From: an uncultured Clostridia bacterium
GTDB lineage: Bacteria > Bacillota > Clostridia > Christensenellales > Aristaeellaceae
Assembly (NCBI GenBank): GCA_934647305.1
Contig: CAKUFI010000002.1
Span: 1 to 64,000, forward strand
Direction of reading: 5' to 3'
DNA: 64,000 bases
Position 1 is the stretch's first letter. Every line of letters begins with the position of its first letter. The position numbers and the translations under genes were made by a program. The notes beneath the pieces are model-generated. The model was given only the letters and a program-made list of their open reading frames with translations, made no database searches and was not told the origin of the DNA. Below, piece after piece: positions 26,912 to 34,239 of this stretch.

Positions 26912-27475
26912 GTGATCTTCTCGCCGCTGGCCTATCCGGGCTACGACTGGATGGCGCAGGCGGTCAGCGACCTGAGCGCGGCCAACGCCCCGTCGCTGGC
27001 GCTGTGGAACCGGCTCAGCAGTTTGTACGGCGTGTGCGAGGTGGTCTGCGCCACGCTGGTGGTCGTGGGCCTGCAGGGGCGCAAGACCCGGCTGCTGCGC
27101 GCGGGCGTTTCGCTGTTCGCCGCGATGGAGTGGCTCTCGGCCGTGGGCTACCGCATGTTTCCGCTCAGCGACAGCGGCTATGCCGGCGCGTTTCAGGACA
27201 AAATGCACCTGCTGATCACGGCGCTGGTGGTGCTGCTGTCCATCGCGTCGCTCACGACGATCATCGTCGCCGGGGCGAAGGACCGCGGCTGCCGCTCCTG
27301 GGGCATGTGCGCGGGGATTGCGCTGGGCATGATGCTGGTGGGCGCGCTGGGCATGAACCTGGTGCCGGCCAGGTACTTCGGCGTGGTCGAGCGCTTCAGC
27401 GTGTTCGCGGCCACCGGCTTCAACGCGGCCCTGGGCCTGCACCTGTACCTGCTGCCCCCGCGCGAAGGGGCGTGA
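26912..27475 (+). CDS. DUF998-family membrane protein (start uncertain)
   Basis: 187 residues from GTG 26912. The block FSPLAYPGYDWMAQAVSDLSA is the N-terminal signature of DUF998 proteins, which have about six membrane segments and unknown function. The reading frame continues upstream in phase to 26849 and encodes KPLIQRLGLLGLVSLLSYTAAV, clearly the expected first membrane segment, but this extension has no ATG, GTG or TTG; the frame is closed by TAA at 26846. A GGAGGG lies at 26828-26833. Either a rare start (CTG or ATT at 26855/26858) is used or a small sequence change has removed the start. It ends 4 bp from the convergent transporter gene. Confidence 0.7.
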   Translation: MIFSPLAYPGYDWMAQAVSDLSAANAPSLALWNRLSSLYGVCEVVCATLVVVGLQGRKTRLLRAGVSLFAAMEWLSAVGYRMFPLSDSGYAGAFQDKMHLLITALVVLLSIASLTTIIVAGAKDRGCRSWGMCAGIALGMMLVGALGMNLVPARYFGVVERFSVFAATGFNAALGLHLYLLPPREGA

Positions 27476-27479
27476 GAAA

Positions 27480-28370
27480 TCACTTCACCCTCTGCCGCCT
27501 GCCCTCGCCCACCAGCGCGGAGCCGATGATGAGCGCCGCGCCGAGAAGCCCCAGGGGCGTGATCGGCTCGTGCAGCACGGCGGCGGAGAGCAGCAGCGCG
27601 AACACCGGGTCGATGTAGCTCAGAAGCGCGATGGTCTGCGCCCTGAGCCGCTTCATGCTGCCGAAATACATCGCGTAGGCGACGCCCGTATGCACGATGC
27701 CGACGATCAGCACCAGCACGGCCGCGCGCGCATCCAGCCGGATGGCGGCGAAGTCCTCGGTCAGCAGTACATAGGGCGCAAGCGCCACCGTCGCCGCCGT
27801 CAGCTGAACGGCGGTCTTTTTGTACGCGTCCTCGACCTGCACCCGCTTGTTGAGCAGGATCACCGTAGCGTAGAGCGCCGCCGCGCCCAATCCGAAAGCC
27901 ACGCCGCTCAGGTCCCGCGCGCCGATTCCCCCGCCGTCCGCCACGCCCGAAACGAATGCCATGCCCACGACGGCCGCGCCCGCGCAGGCGAGCCTGCGTG
28001 CCGTGAGCCGCTCCCTGAGCACCAGCGGCGAGAGCAGGATCACCAGCGTGGGCTGCATGTAATAGCACATGGTCGCTGTGGCCACGGTGGTGTGGTTGTA
28101 GGCCTCGAACAGCAAGATCCAGTTGGCCCCGATCAGCGCGCCGGTCAGCGCCAGCAGCAGCAGGCTCCTGCGCCCGATCCGCTCAGTCTTCCCCCGCCCG
28201 CGAAGGCACACAATCCCCCACAGGAACAGGCTGCCCAGCAGGCCGCGGCTGAAGGCCAGCATACCCGAGGACAGCGGGATGTACCGCCTGAACACGCCGA
28301 TCGTGCCGTAGAGCAGCATGGCGGAGATCAGCATGAGGTACGACTTAAGGCTGCTTTCTTCTCTTTTCAT
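27480..28370 (-). CDS. EamA/DMT-family transporter
   Basis: 296 residues with about ten membrane segments in two EamA repeats (first LMLISAMLLYGTIGVFRRYI; second GVAFGLGAAALYATVILLNK). Members export or import amino acids and other metabolites; substrate unknown. ATG 28370 has GGAG 12 nt upstream; an in-frame TTG at 28388 has no ribosome site. It is a single gene, convergent with the DUF998 gene. Confidence 0.85.
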   Translation of the reverse strand: MKREESSLKSYLMLISAMLLYGTIGVFRRYIPLSSGMLAFSRGLLGSLFLWGIVCLRGRGKTERIGRRSLLLLALTGALIGANWILLFEAYNHTTVATATMCYYMQPTLVILLSPLVLRERLTARRLACAGAAVVGMAFVSGVADGGGIGARDLSGVAFGLGAAALYATVILLNKRVQVEDAYKKTAVQLTAATVALAPYVLLTEDFAAIRLDARAAVLVLIVGIVHTGVAYAMYFGSMKRLRAQTIALLSYIDPVFALLLSAAVLHEPITPLGLLGAALIIGSALVGEGRRQRVK

Positions 28371-28457
28371 TTGACGTTCACGCTCCAAATACTCATTTGC
28401 GCGAAAGCATGCGCCCGCGAGCGAATCGCAGGCGCATGACGTGTTCTTTCTGGCCTT

Positions 28458-29273
28458 CTACCGCTCGCCCGGCTGCCAGAATTCGTTCTCCCAGGGCGTG
28501 TTGATGCAGCCGACGCGGGCAAAGCGCGGCAGGTCGCTGCGCACGATATAGTCGATATAGGAGACGACCATGCGCGCGGTCAGCAGGTAGCCCATGGAGT
28601 TGAGGTGCCCGCCCAGGCCGAAGGTCTTATAAAAATCCTTGTCATAGACCGGGGCGTACTGCCTGAAGTCCAGCACAAACGTGTTCGGGAACCGCTCGGC
28701 CAGGCGATAGAGCGCCTCGCGATGCCTGTCCCGAAGCTCGGCGCGCGCGTCGTCCGCGCCCAGGCGCGGCATGGTCATCAGGAAGAAGAAGGCGTGGGGC
28801 GCGATCTCGTGATAGCGCTGCACAATGGCGGCGTAGTATCCAAGGAAGGTGTGCCGGTTGTTTCGCCAGTCGCTTTCGTCAATGTCGGACAGCTCGCCGA
28901 ATTCCTGCTCACCCTGCGCCACCTGCCGCAGGTCGTTCGCGCCCAGCGCCACGATGTACGCCTTGCAGGCCAAGTCGCGGTTCCAAAGGCCCTTGTCATC
29001 GGCAAAGGACTCCATGTACGCCTTCGCGGTCATGCCGCCGCGCGAGAAGTTGTAGACCCGCACCCCGGCGATGCGCGCCATGTACTGCCCCCAGGACTCC
29101 TCGTACACGTCGTGATAGGTCTTGCTGCCCTGCGCGTTGGTTCCCTCAAACTCTCCCGAGGCCAGCGAATCGCCCACACACCCGATCGTGCGGAAAATGC
29201 TCGTCCAGCCGCCGTCCGGAAGCAGTCGCTCGAGCGGCTTGCCCTCCGGCCTGTTCATCCAGTCGTTTTCCAT
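28458..29273 (-). CDS. SGNH/GDSL hydrolase family protein
   Basis: 271 residues. Catalytic blocks: GCVGDSLASGEFEG near residue 30 (Ser nucleophile), VALGANDLRQ near 108 (Gly/Asn), and GGHLNSMGY near 227 with the His. It lacks a signal peptide. Different in length and N-terminus from the other SGNH protein at 639-1688. ATG 29273 has GGAGG at 8 nt and lies 3 bp after the stop of the upstream SpoU-family gene, so the two are probably co-translated. Confidence 0.85.
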   Translation of the reverse strand: MENDWMNRPEGKPLERLLPDGGWTSIFRTIGCVGDSLASGEFEGTNAQGSKTYHDVYEESWGQYMARIAGVRVYNFSRGGMTAKAYMESFADDKGLWNRDLACKAYIVALGANDLRQVAQGEQEFGELSDIDESDWRNNRHTFLGYYAAIVQRYHEIAPHAFFFLMTMPRLGADDARAELRDRHREALYRLAERFPNTFVLDFRQYAPVYDKDFYKTFGLGGHLNSMGYLLTARMVVSYIDYIVRSDLPRFARVGCINTPWENEFWQPGER

Positions 29274-29276
29274 GTG

Positions 29277-30158
29277 CTATTCCTCCGTATTCTCCAGTTT
29301 TCCGCAAAGCTGCCAGAACGCCACCGCGCTCGCCGCCGCGACGTTGAGCGAGTCCACCCCGTGCGACATGGGAATCATCACCGTGTCGTCGCACCGGGCG
29401 ATCGTCTCCTCGGCCAGGCCGTCGCCCTCCGTGCCCAGAATCAGCGCCAGCTTTTCCTCCCGGGTCAGGCGCGGCTCGGCGACCGAAATCGCGCGTTCGT
29501 CCAGCGCCAGCGCGGCCGTGTGAAAGCCCATTTCCTTCAGGCGGCTCAGTTCGCCCGGCCAGTCGGACGCCTGCTCCCCGATGCGCGCCCAGGGCACCTG
29601 AAACACCGTGCCCATGCTCACCCGAACCGCGCGCCGCACCAGCGGGTCGCAGCAGGTCGGGGTCAGCAGCACGCCGTCCACGCCCAGCGCCGCCGCGCAG
29701 CGGAAGATCGCGCCCACGTTGGTCGGATCGGCGATGCCCTCCAGCACGGCCAGCCGGCGCGCGCCCCGGCAGACCTCCTCGACCGTCCGCGCTTCGGGCC
29801 GGCGCATCGCGCACAGCACGCCGCGCGTCAGCTCATACCCGGTCAGGCGGGCAAGCGTCTCCCGTTCGGCCGTGTACACCGGCACGTCCGGACAGCGCGC
29901 AAGCAGCTCCTGCGCCGCCGAAAGCTGCCGCCGCTCCATCAGGAAGCTCACCGGCTCGCACCCGGCTTTCAGCGCACACGCAATCACCTTCAGGCTCTCC
30001 GCGATGAACAGCCCCTTCTCCGGCGACTGCTTCGAGCGCAGCTGCGCCCCGGTCAGCCGGGCGTATACGTCCAGCTCCGGCGCGTCCAGGCTGGTTATCT
30101 CTTTCACCATGTTTCCTGGGCAATGCCTGCCCACCTGCTCGATTTTAGGCTCTGACAT
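29277..30158 (-). CDS. TrmH/SpoU-family RNA 2'-O-methyltransferase
   Basis: 293 residues from ATG 30158, which has GGAG at 7 nt. ATG 30110 (277 residues, beginning MVKEITSLDAPELDVYARL) is the alternative and corresponds better to the conserved start of the family; the extra 16 residues resemble repeat-derived sequence. The C-terminal SpoU knot motifs are LALILGTEGDGL and IPMSHGVDSLNVAAASAVAFW, binding SAM. The central GIADPTNVGAIFRCAAALG is motif 1. It probably methylates ribose in rRNA or tRNA. Confidence 0.88.
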   Translation of the reverse strand: MSEPKIEQVGRHCPGNMVKEITSLDAPELDVYARLTGAQLRSKQSPEKGLFIAESLKVIACALKAGCEPVSFLMERRQLSAAQELLARCPDVPVYTAERETLARLTGYELTRGVLCAMRRPEARTVEEVCRGARRLAVLEGIADPTNVGAIFRCAAALGVDGVLLTPTCCDPLVRRAVRVSMGTVFQVPWARIGEQASDWPGELSRLKEMGFHTAALALDERAISVAEPRLTREEKLALILGTEGDGLAEETIARCDDTVMIPMSHGVDSLNVAAASAVAFWQLCGKLENTEE

Positions 30159-30176
30159 GTTATATCTCCATCTACA

Positions 30177-30273
30177 GGGTGTAGGAAAAAGCATACCTAT
30201 CGTAAATCCATCAATCAGGAAGGATATATAGATTTAGAAAAGGATAGGTTTTATCCTGCATTATCCTACGCCC
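30177..30273. repeat. Nested inverted-repeat element E2
   Basis: Ends GGGTGTAGGA (30177-30186) and TCCTACGCCC (30264-30273) pair with one G-U; an inner stem CCTATC-G-TAAAT (30196-30207) pairs with ATTTA...GGATAGG (30232-30248). Inner blocks TAAAT, ATC, CAGGA and ATTTAGAAAAG match element E1 (23156-23237) in order. It lies about 20 bp upstream of the SpoU-family gene start. Confidence 0.6.
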
Positions 30274-30299
30274 AATTTATATTTCGGCAATTACTCAGA

Positions 30300-30930
30300 G
30301 GCCGCGGACAGTCTCCTTTCGGCAGTTCAAGCGACAGCCCCCTCCAGAAAAAAACCGACCGCATCGCCCCATGCCTCCCCTGAAAGGGGAGGTGCCTGCA
30401 GCGCAGGCGGTGGGGTTCATAACGAAGACCTTGGCCGCTCCAATCTATGGCCCTCGGGGTCATCGACAGGATGCGCGGCGGCAGGCTGTGGGGGGAGTGT
30501 GCCCCCGAGTTTTCCGAAAACGAAGAATCTGGAGGCTCTAATCTATGGCCGACAGATTCGTGTTCTGTCCGGCGGCAGCAGCTGGAGCCGGGCACTGCCC
30601 GGTGGCTGTCGGCACTGCCGACCGGCAGCAGCCGGAGCCGGGCACTGCCCGGTGGCTGTCGGCACTGCCGACCGGCAGCAGCTGGAGCCGGGCACTGCCC
30701 GGTGGCTGTCGGCACTGCCGACCGGCAGCAACTGGAGCCGGCACTGCCCGGTGGCGGCCAATGGTCGTCGATGGAACGCGCGCCGCGGACGGATGGGTCC
30801 GCGGAGGCAATGCCGACAGATGTTTTCCGGGCAAGTCCCGGAAAACCGGAGAAATTGGGAACTTGAACCTATGGTTCCCAATTTCGTCGATTAAATCGGC
30901 GGCAGCAGGCGGCTGTCGGCACTGCCGACC
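30300..30930. repeat. Intergenic stem-loop repeat cluster R7 with 50-bp tandem repeat
   Basis: Contains the GC-rich module with CCTCCCCT/AGGGGAGG hairpin (about 30366-30420), conserved-loop hairpins at 30427-30461, 30525-30559 (stem GAATCTGGAGGC) and 30851-30885 (perfect stem GAAATTGGGAAC), and a CCGGG-type stem-loop near 30820-30846. At 30574-30755 a 50-bp unit (linker, CCGGGCACTGCCCGG dyad, GTCGGCACTGCCGAC dyad) is repeated about 3.6 times, almost perfectly. The cluster runs into the 3' end of the HAD gene, which takes its last codons and stop from it. Confidence 0.9.
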
Positions 30931-31559
30931 GACCGCAGGTCGGTCACGAACTGACTGACCAACGCGCGGATGGCCGCCTCGTCGGGGCGGGAGGAATCGT
31001 CCTGCACGCCGATCACGCGCATGCCCGCCTGCTTCGCGGTGCGCAGCGCGCCCAGGTTGTCGTCCAGAAACACGCACTCGCCGACCGGCCTGCCCAGCCG
31101 CGCCGCCGCCTGCGCGTAGATCTCGACCTGCGCCTTGGTCAGGCCGAAGTCGTCGCACGACCATACATTGTCGAACAGCGCGCGCAGTCCCAGCCGCTCC
31201 ATGCAGGGGTCGAGCATGCGATGCGGACTAGCGGTCAGCACGCTCAGGCTGTGTCCGCCCGCGCGCAGTGCCTCAAGCGCCTCGCGCACGCCCGGCTTGG
31301 CCTGTATCGCGTCCCGATAGGCTGGTAGGGCGAACTCATCCATCTCGGCCAGCAGCTCGTCCACTCCTTTGTTCAGGTGAAAGTGCTCCTGAAAATAGCG
31401 CGCACTGCCCAAATCGCCCAGCGGCGTGAGCGTGCGCACGATATCCTCGGGATAGGAAACGCCGTTTTTGTCCAGCACGTGCAGCATTTTGCCGCCCCAG
31501 GTGGGCATCGAGTCCACCAGCGTGCCGTCAAAATCAAAGATGTATGGCTCTGGCCGCAT
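30891..31559 (-). CDS. HAD-superfamily hydrolase (phosphoglycolate phosphatase-like)
   Basis: 222 residues. HAD motif I FDFDGTLVDSM has Asp 9 (nucleophile) and Asp 11; motif II is LSVLTASPH; motif III/IV is the region GECVFLDDNLGALRTAKQAG. Cytoplasmic phosphatase acting on a small phosphorylated metabolite. The last 14 or so residues (VGSADSRLLPP...) are encoded by a repeat dyad plus linker, and the TAA stop lies in the flank of a repeat hairpin; the native C-terminus probably ended near TDLRS. ATG 31559 follows AGGAGGAGCT. Last gene of the cell-shape operon. Confidence 0.88.
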   Translation of the reverse strand: MRPEPYIFDFDGTLVDSMPTWGGKMLHVLDKNGVSYPEDIVRTLTPLGDLGSARYFQEHFHLNKGVDELLAEMDEFALPAYRDAIQAKPGVREALEALRAGGHSLSVLTASPHRMLDPCMERLGLRALFDNVWSCDDFGLTKAQVEIYAQAAARLGRPVGECVFLDDNLGALRTAKQAGMRVIGVQDDSSRPDEAAIRALVSQFVTDLRSVGSADSRLLPPI

Positions 31560-31584
31560 AGCTCCTCCTTGGAAAAAACGCGCT

Positions 31585-32091
31585 TTAGTACCGGCTGATG
31601 GGCAGCGACGCGTCGTCCTCGCCCGGGCGCAGAGCGGAGACCACCACCCAGTAGCCCGCCTGCCCCTCCACCTCGACGCGCACCCGCTCGCCCACATGGC
31701 GGCCCATGAGCGCCTTGCCCAGCGGGGATTCCTTGCTGATCAGGCCCTTCTGCGCGTTCTGGCGCAGGGTGGTCACCAGCTGAATCTCCTCCCGCTCGCC
31801 GTCCTCCTCATACTGAAGCGTCACCCAGGAGAACAGGCCGACCTCATCCGCAGGCGTTTCCTTCGCCGGAATGACCTTCGCCGTGGCCACCATGCGCTTG
31901 AGATAGCGGATTCGGCTCTCGTTCTTGCGCATTTCCTGCTTCGCGGCCTTGTATTCGTAGTTTTCGCTCAGGTCGCCGAACGCGCGCGCCGTGCGCACCT
32001 CCTCCATGATTTTGGGGCGCAGTACGCTCATGCGCTCGTCGATCTCCGCCTGCATTTTGTCGATGTCCACCTGGGTCAGTTCGTCGTACAT
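31585..32091 (-). CDS. greA: GreA/GreB-family transcription elongation factor
   Basis: 168 residues. An N-terminal coiled coil (about 1-80, with RTARAFGDLSENYEYKAAKQEM carrying the acidic tip residues that enter the polymerase channel) and a C-terminal FKBP-like domain (KGLISKESPLGKALMGRHVGE split over 120-145). Rescues arrested RNA polymerase by promoting cleavage of the transcript. GACAGGAGGA precedes ATG 32091. It lies between rodA and the HAD gene in the minus-strand operon. Confidence 0.9.
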   Translation of the reverse strand: MYDELTQVDIDKMQAEIDERMSVLRPKIMEEVRTARAFGDLSENYEYKAAKQEMRKNESRIRYLKRMVATAKVIPAKETPADEVGLFSWVTLQYEEDGEREEIQLVTTLRQNAQKGLISKESPLGKALMGRHVGERVRVEVEGQAGYWVVVSALRPGEDDASLPISRY

Positions 32092-32142
32092 GGTCTGTCC
32101 TCCTGTCGGGAAGAGTCAAATCGCTCCTGCCCCTCAGCCCGC

Positions 32143-33426
32143 CTACAATTTGGCCGGGCGGGCGGTTCGCTGCGGCGAGGGTGTGCGGAGCGTGTGGGCG
32201 CGGCTGCGCATGGCCACGTTGATGACCAGGCCGACGCCGATGATGTTGGTGAGGTAGTTGGAGCCGCCATAGCTGACGAAGGGCAGCGGGATGCCCGTAA
32301 CCGGCATCAGGCCGATGACCATCGAGATGTTTTCGAAGGTGTGGAACAGGATCATCGACGCCACGCCGATGATGATGTAGCTGCCGAACGCGTCCTGTGC
32401 CTGAGAAGACAGCACGATCATGCGCAGGATCAGCAGCAGGAACAAAAGGGTCATCAGCCCGCCGCCCACGAAGCCGAACGTCTCGCACACGATGGCGAAG
32501 ATGAAGTCGGTATGGTCGTCGGGGATGTAGTTCAGGGCGGCGAAGTTGCCCGCCGAGAACAGTCCCTTGCCCCACAGTCCGCCCGAGCCGACCGCCAGGC
32601 GGCCGTTATAGGTCTGCATGCCCGCGCCCAGTATGTCGTAGTTCGGGTCGAGCCAGACCTGTATGCGCTCCACGCGGAAGCCGCTCGAGGTGCTCAGGAT
32701 GTACCACGCGGGCACCAGGATCACGATGCCGATGCAGATCACGCCCAGGATAATCTTGATGTCGGTGCCCGAGGCGAAGATCAGTCCGGCGAAAATGGCG
32801 ATGTACACCAGCGCCGTGCCCACGTCCGGCTGCAGCACGATCAGCACCAGCGGCAAGGCCAGATAGCAGGTCACCCGGATCAGCTCGCCCACCGTGCGGA
32901 TGGGCTTTTCCCGGTCGGCAAACAGCCTGGCCAACGCGATGATGATGCACAGCTTGCCCAGCTCAGCCGGCTGGAAGGTTCGGCCGTCGCCCCATCGATA
33001 GAACATCGTCGCGGCGCCGCGGCCCTTTTCCATGCCCAGCACGATCAGCAGCATGATGACGTTGCCCCAGTAAAACACGTTCTTGAGCTGGCCGTACAGG
33101 TGATAGTCGAAAAACACGCAGGCCATCATCGCGACGCCGCCGATCGCCATCCAGATCAGCTGAAGCCGCGGATAGGTGAAGGATTGGCTGCGGATCTTCT
33201 GGATCAGCGTCATGTCCTCGGCATTCGTCAGCGGACTGCCGGTCGCCGCGAAGATGGCCAGCACCCCGTACAGCGACAATATCAGCACCAGGATCGCCAG
33301 CGGCCACTCAAAGTGCCGAAACAGCCGCTTGCTGGCGCTGTTGACGCGGATGGTATCCAGCATGCGGGCAAACCGCTTGCTCTTCTGTTTTTTTGTGGCC
33401 GGAGCGGCCTTTTCCCTTTTCAGCAT
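32143..33426 (-). CDS. rodA: Rod-shape peptidoglycan glycosyltransferase RodA
   Basis: 427 residues, SEDS family, with about ten membrane segments. It polymerises glycan strands from lipid II during cell elongation, with PBP2 as partner. Visible features are a basic 40-residue N-terminal tail, the QPAELGKLCIIIALAR block (membrane segment 4) and the C-terminal PVTGIPLPFVSYGGSNYLTNIIGVGL block, both diagnostic of SEDS proteins. Slightly longer than usual because of the tail. AAGGAG is 6 nt before ATG. Located in the same operon as mrdA and minD. Confidence 0.92.
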   Translation of the reverse strand: MLKREKAAPATKKQKSKRFARMLDTIRVNSASKRLFRHFEWPLAILVLILSLYGVLAIFAATGSPLTNAEDMTLIQKIRSQSFTYPRLQLIWMAIGGVAMMACVFFDYHLYGQLKNVFYWGNVIMLLIVLGMEKGRGAATMFYRWGDGRTFQPAELGKLCIIIALARLFADREKPIRTVGELIRVTCYLALPLVLIVLQPDVGTALVYIAIFAGLIFASGTDIKIILGVICIGIVILVPAWYILSTSSGFRVERIQVWLDPNYDILGAGMQTYNGRLAVGSGGLWGKGLFSAGNFAALNYIPDDHTDFIFAIVCETFGFVGGGLMTLLFLLLILRMIVLSSQAQDAFGSYIIIGVASMILFHTFENISMVIGLMPVTGIPLPFVSYGGSNYLTNIIGVGLVINVAMRSRAHTLRTPSPQRTARPAKL

Positions 33427-33435
33427 TTCTTCTCC

Positions 33436-34212
33436 TTATTCTCCCCGCAGGCGCTCCCAGAGGCTTCGGCGCGTCACGTCCGGAATATCGCTCTCCTCGC
33501 CCAGCAGCCGCCCGGCGATGCGCTCAATAGCCTGTGCGGCCCGACTGTCCGCGCGCTCGAGCAGGAATTTTCCCTCCTGCGCGCAGGCGGCGACCGCCTC
33601 GTCCTCGGGTACCACACCCAGAAGCGGCACTTCCAGCGCCTCCGCCAGCTCCCGGGCGCGCCCGGTCGAGCTGCTGCCCTTCTGCCAGCGCATCCGGTTG
33701 ACCAGCAGGCGGCATTCGTCGACGCCCTCCCGCTTCAGCAGCATGTGCGCGCGCTCCGCGTCCCGCCGGCAGACCGGCTCGTCCTGGGTCACGATCAGCG
33801 CGGTCTGCGCGCCGGAAATCGCCGTGCGGAAGCCCCTGTCCAGGCCGGCCGGGCAGTCGACGAGCACCTCGTCGAAGCTGCCGGTCAGCTTTTTGACCAG
33901 CGCCTTCATTTGCTGCGGGGTCACGCAGGTACAGTCGCGGTTCTGCGCGGCGGCCATCAGGCTCAGCCCCTCATGCTTGCGGCTTTTGACGATCGCCTGC
34001 TTCAGGCGGCAAAGGCCCTGCGCCGCGTCGCTCAGGTCATAGACGATGTGATCCTGCAGCCCCACGAGCAGATCCAGGCTGCGAAGGCCCGTATCCGCGT
34101 CCAGCAGCAGCACCTTTCTCCCGCGCCTGACCAGGGCAAGCGCCAGGTTCGCGCACAGCGTGGACTTGCCCACGCCGCCCTTGCCCGAGGTGATGACGAT
34201 CGATCGTCCCAT
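33436..34212 (-). CDS. minD: Septum site-determining ATPase MinD
   Basis: 258 residues. The deviant Walker A SGKGGVGKST is at 9-18, and the second conserved block DADTGLRSLDLLVGLQ near 38-53 is typical of MinD. It would bind membrane in its ATP form and position division inhibitors. The C-terminus ends RRSLWERLRGE, a short amphipathic helix that fits the membrane-targeting sequence. No minC or minE gene is adjacent. ATG 34212 has AAAGGA about 10 nt upstream; TTG 34230 is an alternative. Lies between mrdA and rodA. Confidence 0.88.
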   Translation of the reverse strand: MGRSIVITSGKGGVGKSTLCANLALALVRRGRKVLLLDADTGLRSLDLLVGLQDHIVYDLSDAAQGLCRLKQAIVKSRKHEGLSLMAAAQNRDCTCVTPQQMKALVKKLTGSFDEVLVDCPAGLDRGFRTAISGAQTALIVTQDEPVCRRDAERAHMLLKREGVDECRLLVNRMRWQKGSSSTGRARELAEALEVPLLGVVPEDEAVAACAQEGKFLLERADSRAAQAIERIAGRLLGEESDIPDVTRRSLWERLRGE

Positions 34213-34239
34213 GCGCTCAGATCCTTTCAATGTCCCCGG

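Noticed and set aside
25953..27475. ADP-ribosylation-based defence or toxin-antitoxin pair (ADP-ribosylglycohydrolase with neighbour)
   Set aside because: The neighbour is a DUF998 membrane protein, not an ADP-ribosyltransferase; no nuclease, sensor or mobile-element genes are nearby.
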